DNA of 64,000 nucleotides from Betaproteobacteria bacterium. GTDB taxonomy: Bacteria > Bdellovibrionota_B > Oligoflexia > Silvanigrellales > Silvanigrellaceae. Shown here in pieces: positions 33,673 to 42,201 of this stretch. Made by a program: the position numbers and the translations under genes. Within the stretch, counting starts at the first letter, position 1, and every line of letters begins with the position of its first letter. Below the pieces are notes generated by a model. That model was not told the origin of the DNA, ran no database searches, and worked only from the letters and a program-made list of their open reading frames with translations. The stretch is taken from positions 406,466 through 470,465 of the forward strand of contig VGHE01000002.1 in the NCBI GenBank assembly GCA_016868315.1, in the 5' to 3' direction.

Positions 33673-35517
33673 GTTTGAACTGCGCAGGTAGGCCTCGAGA
33701 ACCTGCTCGCGCGCACCAAACATGCGCACTCTTCCCGCTTCCATCCACAACACCCAATCGCAGGCGCGCAAAGTTGTGAGTCGGTGTGCAACTATGACCC
33801 GAGTTTTTCCGCGCAGCAGTTCAGCAACAGCCCATTCAAGTTTTTCCTCCGAGGCCGGGTCAACTGCACTTGTGGCCTCATCCATGACAATCAGCGGAGC
33901 ATCTTGAAGAACGGCTCGTGCTAGGCAAATGAGCTGACGCTGCCCGGCCGAGAAGTTGGCGCCGCGTTCATGCACGGGCTGGTTCAATCCACCCTCGCGT
34001 GCCAGCAGTGGTGCAAGCCCGATACGTTCCAGTGTGGATATGAGCTCTGGGTCATGGTCGCTGCGTAAGCTCAAATTCTCACGCAGCGTGCCCCGGAACA
34101 GGGTGGGCTCTTGTGGAATGTAGGCCAATAGAGACCGCAGTTCTTCCGCTGTGCAGCTGTTGTTGCCTGTAGAAAGGCCGCACAAATGAATGCTGCCTTC
34201 TTCAACTGAATACAGAGCAAAGAGCGCTTGAATGAGAGAACTTTTGCCACTTCCGGTGCGCCCGACAATGCCTAAACTCTGGCCTGCCGGCAAAGTGAAG
34301 CTCACAGAATTCAACACGCGCTCTTTGTCAGTGTTATAGCGCAATGAAACGTTGTTCACTTCAATGCCACGCGATAAATCGGGTGAGCTCTGTTTAAGAG
34401 TGCCCGTGGACATGGGGTGTAAGGTTTGAATCAGGCGTGGCACAGGCAACACTGTAGCTGGTTCTATCGGACGGCGGAGATAATCGTCCAGCCGTTCAGC
34501 ACCTGTGAGAGCTTCTTCGAGCTGCAACACATATTCAAAGTACTGCTGGAGTGTCGTCGATAAAAGCCAGATCTGGGTAAGCACAACCACAATTTGTCCG
34601 AGACTGACCCACCCCGCATTTTTGAGCCATAGCCCCAGTGCTCCGAACAGAAACAGCGCAGCTGCAGTCGCAAGGCTCATCTGCAAAGAGAATTTTGCTG
34701 TCTTGCGCTGCTGCGCTATACGTTCGCGCTGAAGATTCCAATTGAGTGCGTTGAACCGGTGTGTGAATAGTTTTTGTCGGCCATAAATTTTAACAGTGCG
34801 CGAGCCCTGAGCGGTTTCTGCGAAGTGTGCAATGGCAGGACCACGAGCAGCTGAAACACTGCGTCGAGCACTGCGAATAGCCATTCTGTTGCTCAGGTAA
34901 ATGGCGGCATAAATGCCTCCTACAGCAAGTGCTGCGGGCAAACCGAGAGTTCCTGTGGCAGCCATGAAGAGCAAGCACAGGACGGCATCGAAGCTCAGAC
35001 TGATGAACTCGCCCATAGGGCCACCCGTCATGCGCAACACGCTTTCAAAGTCGCTTGAGAAGCGGGTGAGGGCGCGCCCAACAGGAGTGCGATCGAAAAA
35101 CTTCATCGGGAAGCGCGAGACACGCACAACCACTTCATCGTGCAGTACACCCGCGGCACGGGTGCCAAGGCGCGCGATTGCCACACGAAAAATAAGATTC
35201 AAGACAAGCGCAACGGTCACCATCACCACGAGGAGTTTTGCGAAATCGGAGGCTGTCCAACCCACAAACACCGAGCCGCGTGAGGTGCATTCTTCGCCAC
35301 TACAACTGTTGTCGACCCACCACCCCACAACATTTGCTGAACCAACTAAGCAGGCGCGTGCCACAACTCCAATCATCAAAGTTATAAAGGTCGCCTTGCG
35401 CCAAGGGCCATAGGCCTCCCACAGGCTCTGCCAGACCTGTGATTCAAATCGACCTTTGAATTGAACTTCGGCCTCGTGAAAATGGCTTTTTGGTGGGAGT
35501 GAGGCGTTGTTGCTCAT
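33631..35517 (-). CDS. ABC exporter half, ABCC/MRP type, with canonical ATP site
   Basis: The 628-residue protein has six membrane helices (about 40-330) and a nucleotide-binding domain. Its Walker A GRTGSGKS is near residue 420, its diverged signature FSAGQRQ near 522, and Walker B VMDEATSAVD near 545 has the catalytic Glu. The membrane part carries the FFDRTPVGRALTRFSSD loop typical of MRP/CFTR-like (ABCC) exporters. It overlaps the partner half gene as ATGA, so the two should form a heterodimer resembling a split eukaryotic MRP. The exported substrate is unknown. Confidence 0.9.
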   Translation of the reverse strand: MSNNASLPPKSHFHEAEVQFKGRFESQVWQSLWEAYGPWRKATFITLMIGVVARACLVGSANVVGWWVDNSCSGEECTSRGSVFVGWTASDFAKLLVVMVTVALVLNLIFRVAIARLGTRAAGVLHDEVVVRVSRFPMKFFDRTPVGRALTRFSSDFESVLRMTGGPMGEFISLSFDAVLCLLFMAATGTLGLPAALAVGGIYAAIYLSNRMAIRSARRSVSAARGPAIAHFAETAQGSRTVKIYGRQKLFTHRFNALNWNLQRERIAQQRKTAKFSLQMSLATAAALFLFGALGLWLKNAGWVSLGQIVVVLTQIWLLSTTLQQYFEYVLQLEEALTGAERLDDYLRRPIEPATVLPVPRLIQTLHPMSTGTLKQSSPDLSRGIEVNNVSLRYNTDKERVLNSVSFTLPAGQSLGIVGRTGSGKSSLIQALFALYSVEEGSIHLCGLSTGNNSCTAEELRSLLAYIPQEPTLFRGTLRENLSLRSDHDPELISTLERIGLAPLLAREGGLNQPVHERGANFSAGQRQLICLARAVLQDAPLIVMDEATSAVDPASEEKLEWAVAELLRGKTRVIVAHRLTTLRACDWVLWMEAGRVRMFGAREQVLEAYLRSSNSDLNTGAQTYAPV

Positions 35518-37196
35518 TGCCTCTCCTTCACGCTGATCTTGCCCTGCTCGAGCGTCCAGACCTGATCGCAGAACGGCAAAACCGAAAGCCTGTGAGTCAC
35601 CAGCAGGCGGGTTTTGCTGCGCCAGTGTCCAAGAATAAGGTTGTTGACCAAAGATTTTTCCGTGCCCACATCCACGGCACTGAGGCAGTCGTCGAGCAGC
35701 AGAATATCGCGCCCTAAGCCCATGGCACGCGCTAGGCTCAGGCGTTGCCGTTGGCCGCCACTGAGGTTGACACCGCGTTCGCCAATTTCGGTATTGAGGC
35801 CGTCGCTCATGGCAGCCAAGTCGGGCGAAAATGCACTGAGGTGCAACTGCGTTAGGGTGCGCGGGTCGTTTTCTGAGGAGAGTTCATAGGCAAAGCCCAC
35901 GTTGTCGCGGATGTTGGCACTCATCACAAAGCCGTCTTGTGGGACAAATCCAAAGAAGGCACGCAGCTGTGGCAACGGAAGCTGCAGCGCGTCTTGGCCG
36001 AAGATTTCATAGCTTTCAAATTCGCATGGAATTTCTCGCAGCAGTGCATGCAGCAGAATGGTTTTACCTGAGCCTACAGAACCAGCGATCGCCACACATT
36101 TTCCTGCCTCAACATCGAAGCTGAGGTTGTCGAGCAGCACTTGCCCATTCTGTACAACTGTTAACCCGCGCACACGCAAAGCAATGCCTTTATTCGTATT
36201 CACATGTGGCACCGTAGTTTCATCAATATCTGGCTCGCGTTGCAGGTTCAGATAACTCTGCAGACGTTTTGCCGAGGCCAGCGCATCGAGTCCGCTGACG
36301 AGTGTCCAAGGGATACTGCGCAGCGGGCGCACCATAAAAACTCCACACAGCCACAGGGCAGCCACGAGACTCCCCGGGCTCACATCCGGCTGTGTTGCTG
36401 CATACGACAGAGCCACCGCGTTTAGAATGTAGGGAGCAACTTGCATGATGCCATTCATGCCCGAGCCATTGCTGACCTGGCGCAGGCGTGCGTTGGTTTC
36501 AGCTGAGCGTGTAGAAAAAATACGCCCTTCAAAGTTCCCAATCCAACCCAGCATGCGCACAGCGCGCATGTTTTGCAGCCATTCGTTAATGATTGCGACC
36601 CGTGCTGCTGTCGCCGCTTTGGATCGTCGAAATAGGCGCGCTTGCCTGCGCGCGAGAAAAAGACAGATGAACAGATTCACACCCGCGGCCAAAAGCAGTG
36701 GAGTTGCAGGCAGGTCGTGCATGAACTGCAGTGCAAATGGGAAGGCCAGAATGGGAACCCCTGCAAGTGCAATGAGGGGAAGTACTTCCTCGAAAAGCGA
36801 GCAAACAGCGCTCACATCTTGCGCATAGAGGCTGACTGTTTCGCCCACGGTCATTTGAAAACGCGATTCACCGCGCAACGATAGTGTTTGTTCGTAGACC
36901 CGTTGTGCCAGGGTGCGGTGCGCAAGCGCACTCTCGCGCACGAACAAATATTTGCACAGCGCTTGAAGTGCCTGCGCCACAAGGAGCCCGCCAGCTGCCG
37001 CTGCGAGAAGAATCAGGAGTGTTTGGGTTCCAACGATAGAGGATGTTTGCAGCATGTCGATGAAGTGTTTCTGTGCAAACACTCCACCCAGAGCCGCTGC
37101 AGTTCCCAGCACCCCGAGCAGAAATATTCCCAGACGTACCCCGAGCCTTTCGGCTAGAAGTGTTGCGATGAGATGCATGGTCGAAGGGCTCCTCAT
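35514..37196 (-). CDS. ABC exporter half, ABCC/MRP type, with degenerate catalytic site
   Basis: Read from the ATG at 37196 the protein is 560 residues; TTG 37286 and ATG 37178 (AGGAG 10 bases upstream) are alternatives. Six membrane helices precede the nucleotide domain. Walker A GSVGSGKT is near residue 370 and a perfect signature NLSGGQRQR near 475. Walker B is LLLDDCLSAVD, where Asp stands in place of the catalytic Glu. The same Glu-to-Asp change marks NBD1 of human MRP1. With its neighbour it should form an asymmetric exporter with one working ATP site. It is divergent from the mannoside operon. Confidence 0.88.
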   Translation of the reverse strand: MRSPSTMHLIATLLAERLGVRLGIFLLGVLGTAAALGGVFAQKHFIDMLQTSSIVGTQTLLILLAAAAGGLLVAQALQALCKYLFVRESALAHRTLAQRVYEQTLSLRGESRFQMTVGETVSLYAQDVSAVCSLFEEVLPLIALAGVPILAFPFALQFMHDLPATPLLLAAGVNLFICLFLARRQARLFRRSKAATAARVAIINEWLQNMRAVRMLGWIGNFEGRIFSTRSAETNARLRQVSNGSGMNGIMQVAPYILNAVALSYAATQPDVSPGSLVAALWLCGVFMVRPLRSIPWTLVSGLDALASAKRLQSYLNLQREPDIDETTVPHVNTNKGIALRVRGLTVVQNGQVLLDNLSFDVEAGKCVAIAGSVGSGKTILLHALLREIPCEFESYEIFGQDALQLPLPQLRAFFGFVPQDGFVMSANIRDNVGFAYELSSENDPRTLTQLHLSAFSPDLAAMSDGLNTEIGERGVNLSGGQRQRLSLARAMGLGRDILLLDDCLSAVDVGTEKSLVNNLILGHWRSKTRLLVTHRLSVLPFCDQVWTLEQGKISVKERQ

Positions 37197-37318
37197 GACC
37201 CCCGAAGGCTCCAAGGCAGATGCCAGGGACGAAGGCTCATGATTGAATTTCCAAGTCAGCCGATTCCTTATCTTTTCTTTTGCCAATTTGAAATGACACC
37301 CGGGGGTGAGCCCCTAAA

Positions 37319-37347
37319 TTGACCTCGATCGTGCCCGGTGGTAGCAA
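37319..37347 (+). promoter_or_regulatory. Candidate promoter of the mannoside operon
   Basis: TTGACC (37319-37324), a 17-base spacer and TAGCAA (37342-37347) lie about 50 bases before the GTG start of the mannosidase. The -35 is good and the -10 weak. A short palindrome CACCC-GG-GGGTG lies just upstream in the same 200-base divergent gap. Confidence 0.3.
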
Positions 37348-37395
37348 ACCCGTCTGTTTTTCAAGCACAATAACTGAATTTCCTGGGGCAAAAGC

Positions 37396-40107
37396 GTGCA
37401 GCACAATGGCAGCAGAGGGCAGTTGGGGATTGTTGTCCCGCATACGCACTGGGATCGTGCCTGGTACATGCCTTTCCAGGCATACCGTTTGCGTCTTGTC
37501 GAGATGCTCGACGACCTTCTCAACTGGCTCGAGGCAGGGGCGTTTCCCCTGTTTGTGCTCGATGGCCAGACAGTTCTCCTCGAAGATGTTTTTGCAGTGC
37601 GCCCCGAGTTCCGTGAGCGCGTTGCTGCTCTGGTGCAGCGTGGGAAAGTCAAGGTTGGTCCTTGGTACACCATGCCGGATTTGTTTTTAGCTCGGCCGGA
37701 ATCTTTATTGCGCAATCTGCATCGTGGAATCGGCATGGCTGAGGAATTGGGTGGAGCCTCGCGGGTGGGTTACGTGCCTGACTCGTTTGGTCACTTTGCC
37801 CAGCTGCCGCAGCTGCTCAACGGCGTTGGTATTTACTCGTATCTCTTTATGCGTGGAATGCCCGAGGCACTGCGTGATGCGCACGGGGCGCTCTTTGTGT
37901 GGCGTGGGCTCGATGAGGGCTCAAAGCTCACAGGTGTTTATCTGCGGGAAGGCTATTTCCCTCTCGGTGCGCTCGGTCAAGAAAGTTTTCATGGGCGATA
38001 TGATGGCCTCCAGGCTGATTTTGGAGCTGCACAGAAGCGTTTGAGCGACACCCTGGCACAGCTTACTCCCGTTCAAAAAAATCCCGTTTTTGTTTTGCCT
38101 GCAGGCGGCGATCACCTCCCTGCGCGCGCCGATCTCAAACCGCTCGTGGATGCTCTGAACACTCAGCAAGCTGACATTGAACTCCGTTTTGGTAGTTTTG
38201 AAGATGCGCTGGCTGAGCTTGCACCGCACTGCGTTGAGCTCCCGGAACACCAGGGCGATTTGCTCGGGCAGGCCGATCATCCGCTGCTGCGCAATGTGCT
38301 TTCCTCCCGCATCGATCTCAAAATATTGAATCACAAGGCGCAGAGTCTGCTCCTTGGAATCGTGGAACCACTTTTGGCGTGGTCGCGTCTTCAGGGTTTG
38401 CCTCTTGTGCATCCTTCGTTGCTTCAAACCGCTTGGGATGCTCTTCTCAAAAACCACGCACACGATGACATCTGTGGCTGCAGTGTCGATGATGTTCACG
38501 TCGACAACGTGCAACGCTATCATGAGGTCATCGCGCTGGGGCGGGAAATCATTACCCGGCAGCTCGAGCATGCGGTGCAAAGGCTTTGGGGCGCGGCTGC
38601 ACATGCGCGCCAGTCACGGGTTGTGGTCTTCAATCCGCACCCGTGGTCGCATCGGGAGCCTGTTCGGGCGCGTGTGCTTTTGCCCGACGCAGGCGGAGAA
38701 TTTTCGCCTGAATCACCCGCGCGTGAAATTGTTGTGCGCGATGCGGTAGGTCACGTTCTGCCGGCACGCATTTTGGCCACGCGTTGCAAGGATATTCGCA
38801 ATAACTACCTTGAAACCACTTGGGGGCGCTCGTACACGGTTGCGTTTGATGCGGATCTTCCGCCGCTCGGATTCAGTGTTTTCACTGTTGAAGAATGCAC
38901 ACAAGAGTTGCCTGAGCGCACCGTTGCGGAGCTGTCTCAAACAATTGCTGTTAACCAGAATATTAATTTAGGCGAGCTTCCACCCGAGTTGCGCGATGGG
39001 TTCAGCTTTGAGCTCGATGCCGACCTCGGCGATGGCTATTCGTTCGGACCATGTCCTGAAATTCCAACCCAAAAGGCGCGCCTCAGAGCTGCGCAGCGCG
39101 ATGCATTGCAACAGGATGTTTTACACCTGTCATACGAAATCTCCGGCCATACTTTTGTTCTGCGCGACGAACTCAAAAATAAATCTCTCGCAGATTGTCT
39201 GGGTGCGCAGAAAACCATGGAATTGGGTGTTGTGGCGCGCCGCAGAGACTCGGGCTCATCGAAGGCTTGGGAGCTTTCTCTTCATTACACAAACATCTGC
39301 GCTGACAGCCGGCTGAGAATTGTGTTTCCTGCCCAGGCCAACGTCAGTGCAGTGTGGGCCGATGCACAGGCACGCTTTGAGCAGCATTCGGCGCAGATTC
39401 AAGCGCATCAGATTTGGCCTGGACCGCTCGCTGAGCCACGCTATCCGGGTGAACAGCCGTATCCAGTGCATCACACGAACGATGGTGTGGTGTGTGTGGG
39501 TTCCGCAGGCTTGAGCTTCTGTGGCGGCGCGGGTGTGCATGAGTTTGAATGGGTTGAGCGTGGCGGGCAAAAGGCAGTCGCCCTCACACTGCACCGCGCG
39601 GTCGGCTTTCTCTCGGTGCGCGGCGGTCGCATTCGCTCGTGCCAGGCGGGGCCGCAGCGTTCTACGCCAGATGCACAACTGCTCAAGCGCATCGAGCACA
39701 CACTTGTTTTTGGAACACGCCAGGATACTGCAATCAGCGAGGCTTTCCGCACTTTGAAGGAAATCGTGCACCCCGCATGGGTTCAGGAGCTTCCGGTCGT
39801 GCCTGCCGCGCAATTCACACACTCCGCAGCGCATGTGGCACTGTGCGATGTTGCAAGCACCCCGTTGCAGCTGATGGCCTGCCGGAATGGGGTAGAGGGC
39901 GCTGGCGTGTTTCTGCGCTTGCTCAATCCCACCGAGCACAACCTGAGTGTGGATTTGAGGCTCCACCCAAGCGTGGGTCTGTGCCAGCTGTTCGATCTCG
40001 ACGATCGCACCCCGCTGCAAGCTGAAGCTGAAAAAATCACTGCAGGCATTCTGCAGGCAAACTTCAAACCCTTTGAGATCAAAACCTGGAAGCTTTTCCC
40101 ATGCTGA
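37396..40107 (+). CDS. GH38 alpha-mannosidase
   Basis: This 903-residue protein has the full GH38 layout. The zinc/active-site motif HTHWDRAWY is at residues 16-24 (His16, His18, Asp20). The nucleophile Asp129 is in VPDSFGH, and the third motif NHAHDDICGCS at 353-363 includes a zinc His. Mannosidase middle and C-terminal beta-domains follow. There is no signal peptide, so it acts in the cytoplasm on imported alpha-mannosides. It retains configuration and needs zinc (family knowledge). The GTG start has GGGG 7 bases upstream. Its stop overlaps the start of the DUF4434 gene. Linkage preference is not predictable. Confidence 0.93.
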   Translation: MQHNGSRGQLGIVVPHTHWDRAWYMPFQAYRLRLVEMLDDLLNWLEAGAFPLFVLDGQTVLLEDVFAVRPEFRERVAALVQRGKVKVGPWYTMPDLFLARPESLLRNLHRGIGMAEELGGASRVGYVPDSFGHFAQLPQLLNGVGIYSYLFMRGMPEALRDAHGALFVWRGLDEGSKLTGVYLREGYFPLGALGQESFHGRYDGLQADFGAAQKRLSDTLAQLTPVQKNPVFVLPAGGDHLPARADLKPLVDALNTQQADIELRFGSFEDALAELAPHCVELPEHQGDLLGQADHPLLRNVLSSRIDLKILNHKAQSLLLGIVEPLLAWSRLQGLPLVHPSLLQTAWDALLKNHAHDDICGCSVDDVHVDNVQRYHEVIALGREIITRQLEHAVQRLWGAAAHARQSRVVVFNPHPWSHREPVRARVLLPDAGGEFSPESPAREIVVRDAVGHVLPARILATRCKDIRNNYLETTWGRSYTVAFDADLPPLGFSVFTVEECTQELPERTVAELSQTIAVNQNINLGELPPELRDGFSFELDADLGDGYSFGPCPEIPTQKARLRAAQRDALQQDVLHLSYEISGHTFVLRDELKNKSLADCLGAQKTMELGVVARRRDSGSSKAWELSLHYTNICADSRLRIVFPAQANVSAVWADAQARFEQHSAQIQAHQIWPGPLAEPRYPGEQPYPVHHTNDGVVCVGSAGLSFCGGAGVHEFEWVERGGQKAVALTLHRAVGFLSVRGGRIRSCQAGPQRSTPDAQLLKRIEHTLVFGTRQDTAISEAFRTLKEIVHPAWVQELPVVPAAQFTHSAAHVALCDVASTPLQLMACRNGVEGAGVFLRLLNPTEHNLSVDLRLHPSVGLCQLFDLDDRTPLQAEAEKITAGILQANFKPFEIKTWKLFPC

Positions 40108-41015
40108 AAATCACTGGTACTTTTCTCGATGAAATCACCCACGATATCCCGCCACAAAACTGGGGCAAGCGTGAATGGGCAGCCGATTTCGATGCCATGA
40201 AGGCCATCGGTATCGACACCGTTATTCTTATTCGTGCGGGATACCGCGAGCGGCTGACCTTCGATTCCAAGGTCATCAACAAACACCGCCGTTGCTTGCC
40301 GGCCTACACAGACCTTGTCGATCTGTTTCTCACCGAGGCAGAGCGCTGCGGCATGACCTTTTGGTTTGGCACGTATGACTCGGGTCAGTATTGGATCAAT
40401 GGCGAATACAAGAAAGAAAGCGACCTGAATCGCGATTTCTGTTCCGAGGTGATGGATCGTTATGGCCACCGAAAGGCATTTGGTGGTTGGTACATAAGCC
40501 ACGAAATCAATACATTCGATGCAGGTATGATGAAGGTTTACGACGACCTCTCGGCGCACCTGCGCTCACTCAAAAACATTCCCATTCTCATGTCACCTTA
40601 TGTGAAAGGTGTGAAACAATTCGGTGCGGAAGCAATTTCGCTCGATAGCCACGTCAAAGAATGGGGCGCAGTGTTCCGTGATCTTGAGGGTAAGGTTGAT
40701 GTGGTGGCATTCCAAGATGGTCAAATGTCGTTCCTGGAGCTTCCTGATTATCTCAAGGTGAATCGCGATCTTGCTGTAAAGCATGGCCTGCAGTGCTGGA
40801 GCAACCTCGAGAGCTTCGACCGCGACATGCCTATTAAGTTCCCACCCACGGATATCCGCAAACTACGTTACAAAGCAGAGCAGGCAGCTGCTGCAGGTGT
40901 CGACAAGCTGATTACTTTTGAGTTCTCACACTTCATGAGCCCGAATTCAATTTATCCGGCGGCACATCAGCTTTACAAGCGCTACCAAGAGTGGATTCGT
41001 GGAGAGGAACTTTGA
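40101..41015 (+). CDS. DUF4434 TIM-barrel protein, probable glycan-processing enzyme
   Basis: The 304-residue protein starts with ITGTFLDEITHDIPPQNWG. It contains DTVILIRAGY, WFGTYDSGQYW, FGGWYISHEIN and ITFEFSHFMSP, the strand-loop pattern of DUF4434 proteins, which fold as glycosidase-like TIM barrels. Glu residues in YISHEIN and TFEFSH are candidate catalytic acids. There is no signal peptide. The family often sits beside mannosidases in glycan-use loci of other phyla. The gene overlaps the mannosidase stop by 7 bases and ends one base before the spacer of the epimerase ATG. Activity is inferred from fold and context only. Confidence 0.8.
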   Translation: MLKITGTFLDEITHDIPPQNWGKREWAADFDAMKAIGIDTVILIRAGYRERLTFDSKVINKHRRCLPAYTDLVDLFLTEAERCGMTFWFGTYDSGQYWINGEYKKESDLNRDFCSEVMDRYGHRKAFGGWYISHEINTFDAGMMKVYDDLSAHLRSLKNIPILMSPYVKGVKQFGAEAISLDSHVKEWGAVFRDLEGKVDVVAFQDGQMSFLELPDYLKVNRDLAVKHGLQCWSNLESFDRDMPIKFPPTDIRKLRYKAEQAAAAGVDKLITFEFSHFMSPNSIYPAAHQLYKRYQEWIRGEEL

Positions 41016-41016
41016 A

Positions 41017-42201
41017 ATGAACCCAACCCAACACACCATAACCGCGCTAAGGCATGAATTCGAAACCGAGCTCTTCGAGCGGGTGATTCCCTTTTGGGAG
41101 AAGCACTCTTGGGATAAAAAAAATGGCGGTTTCTGGAATTGCCTCGACCGCACCGGACAGGTCTTCGACAACACCAAATACGGTTGGTTGCAGGGTCGCG
41201 AGACTTGGCTCTTCAGCAAGCTGTATCGCACAGTCGAACGCAAACCGCTTTGGCTCGAAATGGCGCGCAGCGGCGCAGAGTTCTTGAAGAACACTGCTCT
41301 CACAAAAGAAGACCGGCTCCCTTTTCGCATGACCGCTGATGGCAAACCTATTTACATTCAACGTAAAATTTTCAGCGAATGCTTTTACATCATGGCGATG
41401 GCTGAATACAGCCGTGCGAGCGGAGACGAAAGCTACGCACGCGAAGCACAGCGCATGTTCGAAAAAGTGTGGGCATGGGCCTTCGATTGGAGCAAAGTGG
41501 GGCGCCCCAGCTACGAAGGCGAAACACCATTGCAGTCGCTCGCAGTGCCAATGATTCTCATGAACCTCATTGAGGAACTCACGGATGGTCATGCCGAACC
41601 TTTTGGGCGTGAGCTTGCAGATTGCCAAAAGGCTTTTCTCAAGCATGTGAAGGTTGCAGAAAAGCGTGTGTATGAATTTGTACGCCCAGATGGCTCGCTG
41701 TGCACCGAGCTTCCCGAGGGGCGTCAGCTCAACCCTGGACATGCGATTGAAGCAGGTTGGTTTCTGCAGCATTGGGCGCAGCGGCAGAATAATCCCGAAC
41801 TCTCCCTGCTCGCACAAGATGTTGTGCGCTGGTCACATGCCGAGGGTTGGGACAAAGAAAAGGGTGGCCTGTTTTACTTCTTGGATGCTCAAGGTCATTC
41901 CCCCACACAGCTCGAATGGAACATGAAGCTGTGGTGGCCTCACTGTGAGGCTCTCTATGCTCACTTGCTGAATTTCAGCCTAACGCGCAGTGCGCAAGAC
42001 TGGGATCTGTTCACACAAACGAAAGAGTACACTTTCAAGCATTTTCCCGATCGCACCCACGGAGAGTGGTACGGCTACCTCGATCGCGATGGGCGAGTCA
42101 GCCAAACGTTTAAGGGCGGCCCTTATAAATGCGCATTCCATGTACCTCGTGCGCTTCTGCTGTGCTGGAACACACTCAAAAAATTGGAGAGTGAAAAATG
42201 A
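41017..42201 (+). CDS. AGE-family sugar epimerase/isomerase
   Basis: The 394-residue protein belongs to the N-acylglucosamine 2-epimerase (AGE) superfamily, an (alpha/alpha)6 barrel. Landmarks are NGGFWNCLDRTG near the N-terminus, KYGWLQGRETW, ECFYIMAMAEY, NPGHAIEAGWFL with a catalytic-type His, WPHCEALYA, and C-terminal AFHVPRALL with the second His. Members interconvert mannose and fructose, mannose and glucose, or epimerise disaccharides. Next to a mannosidase, mannose isomerase or mannobiose epimerase is most likely. The ATG at 41017 has GGAGAGG 8 bases upstream; an earlier GTG at 40999 is less likely. It overlaps the symporter gene as ATGA. Confidence 0.87.
   Translation: MNPTQHTITALRHEFETELFERVIPFWEKHSWDKKNGGFWNCLDRTGQVFDNTKYGWLQGRETWLFSKLYRTVERKPLWLEMARSGAEFLKNTALTKEDRLPFRMTADGKPIYIQRKIFSECFYIMAMAEYSRASGDESYAREAQRMFEKVWAWAFDWSKVGRPSYEGETPLQSLAVPMILMNLIEELTDGHAEPFGRELADCQKAFLKHVKVAEKRVYEFVRPDGSLCTELPEGRQLNPGHAIEAGWFLQHWAQRQNNPELSLLAQDVVRWSHAEGWDKEKGGLFYFLDAQGHSPTQLEWNMKLWWPHCEALYAHLLNFSLTRSAQDWDLFTQTKEYTFKHFPDRTHGEWYGYLDRDGRVSQTFKGGPYKCAFHVPRALLLCWNTLKKLESEK

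Noticed and set aside
39256..40559. Two long minus-strand frames (254 and 258 codons)
   Set aside because: Antisense to the GH38 and DUF4434 genes; no domain, signal or ribosome site.
41047..41817. 256-codon minus-strand frame
   Set aside because: Antisense to the AGE-family epimerase with all its motifs intact.
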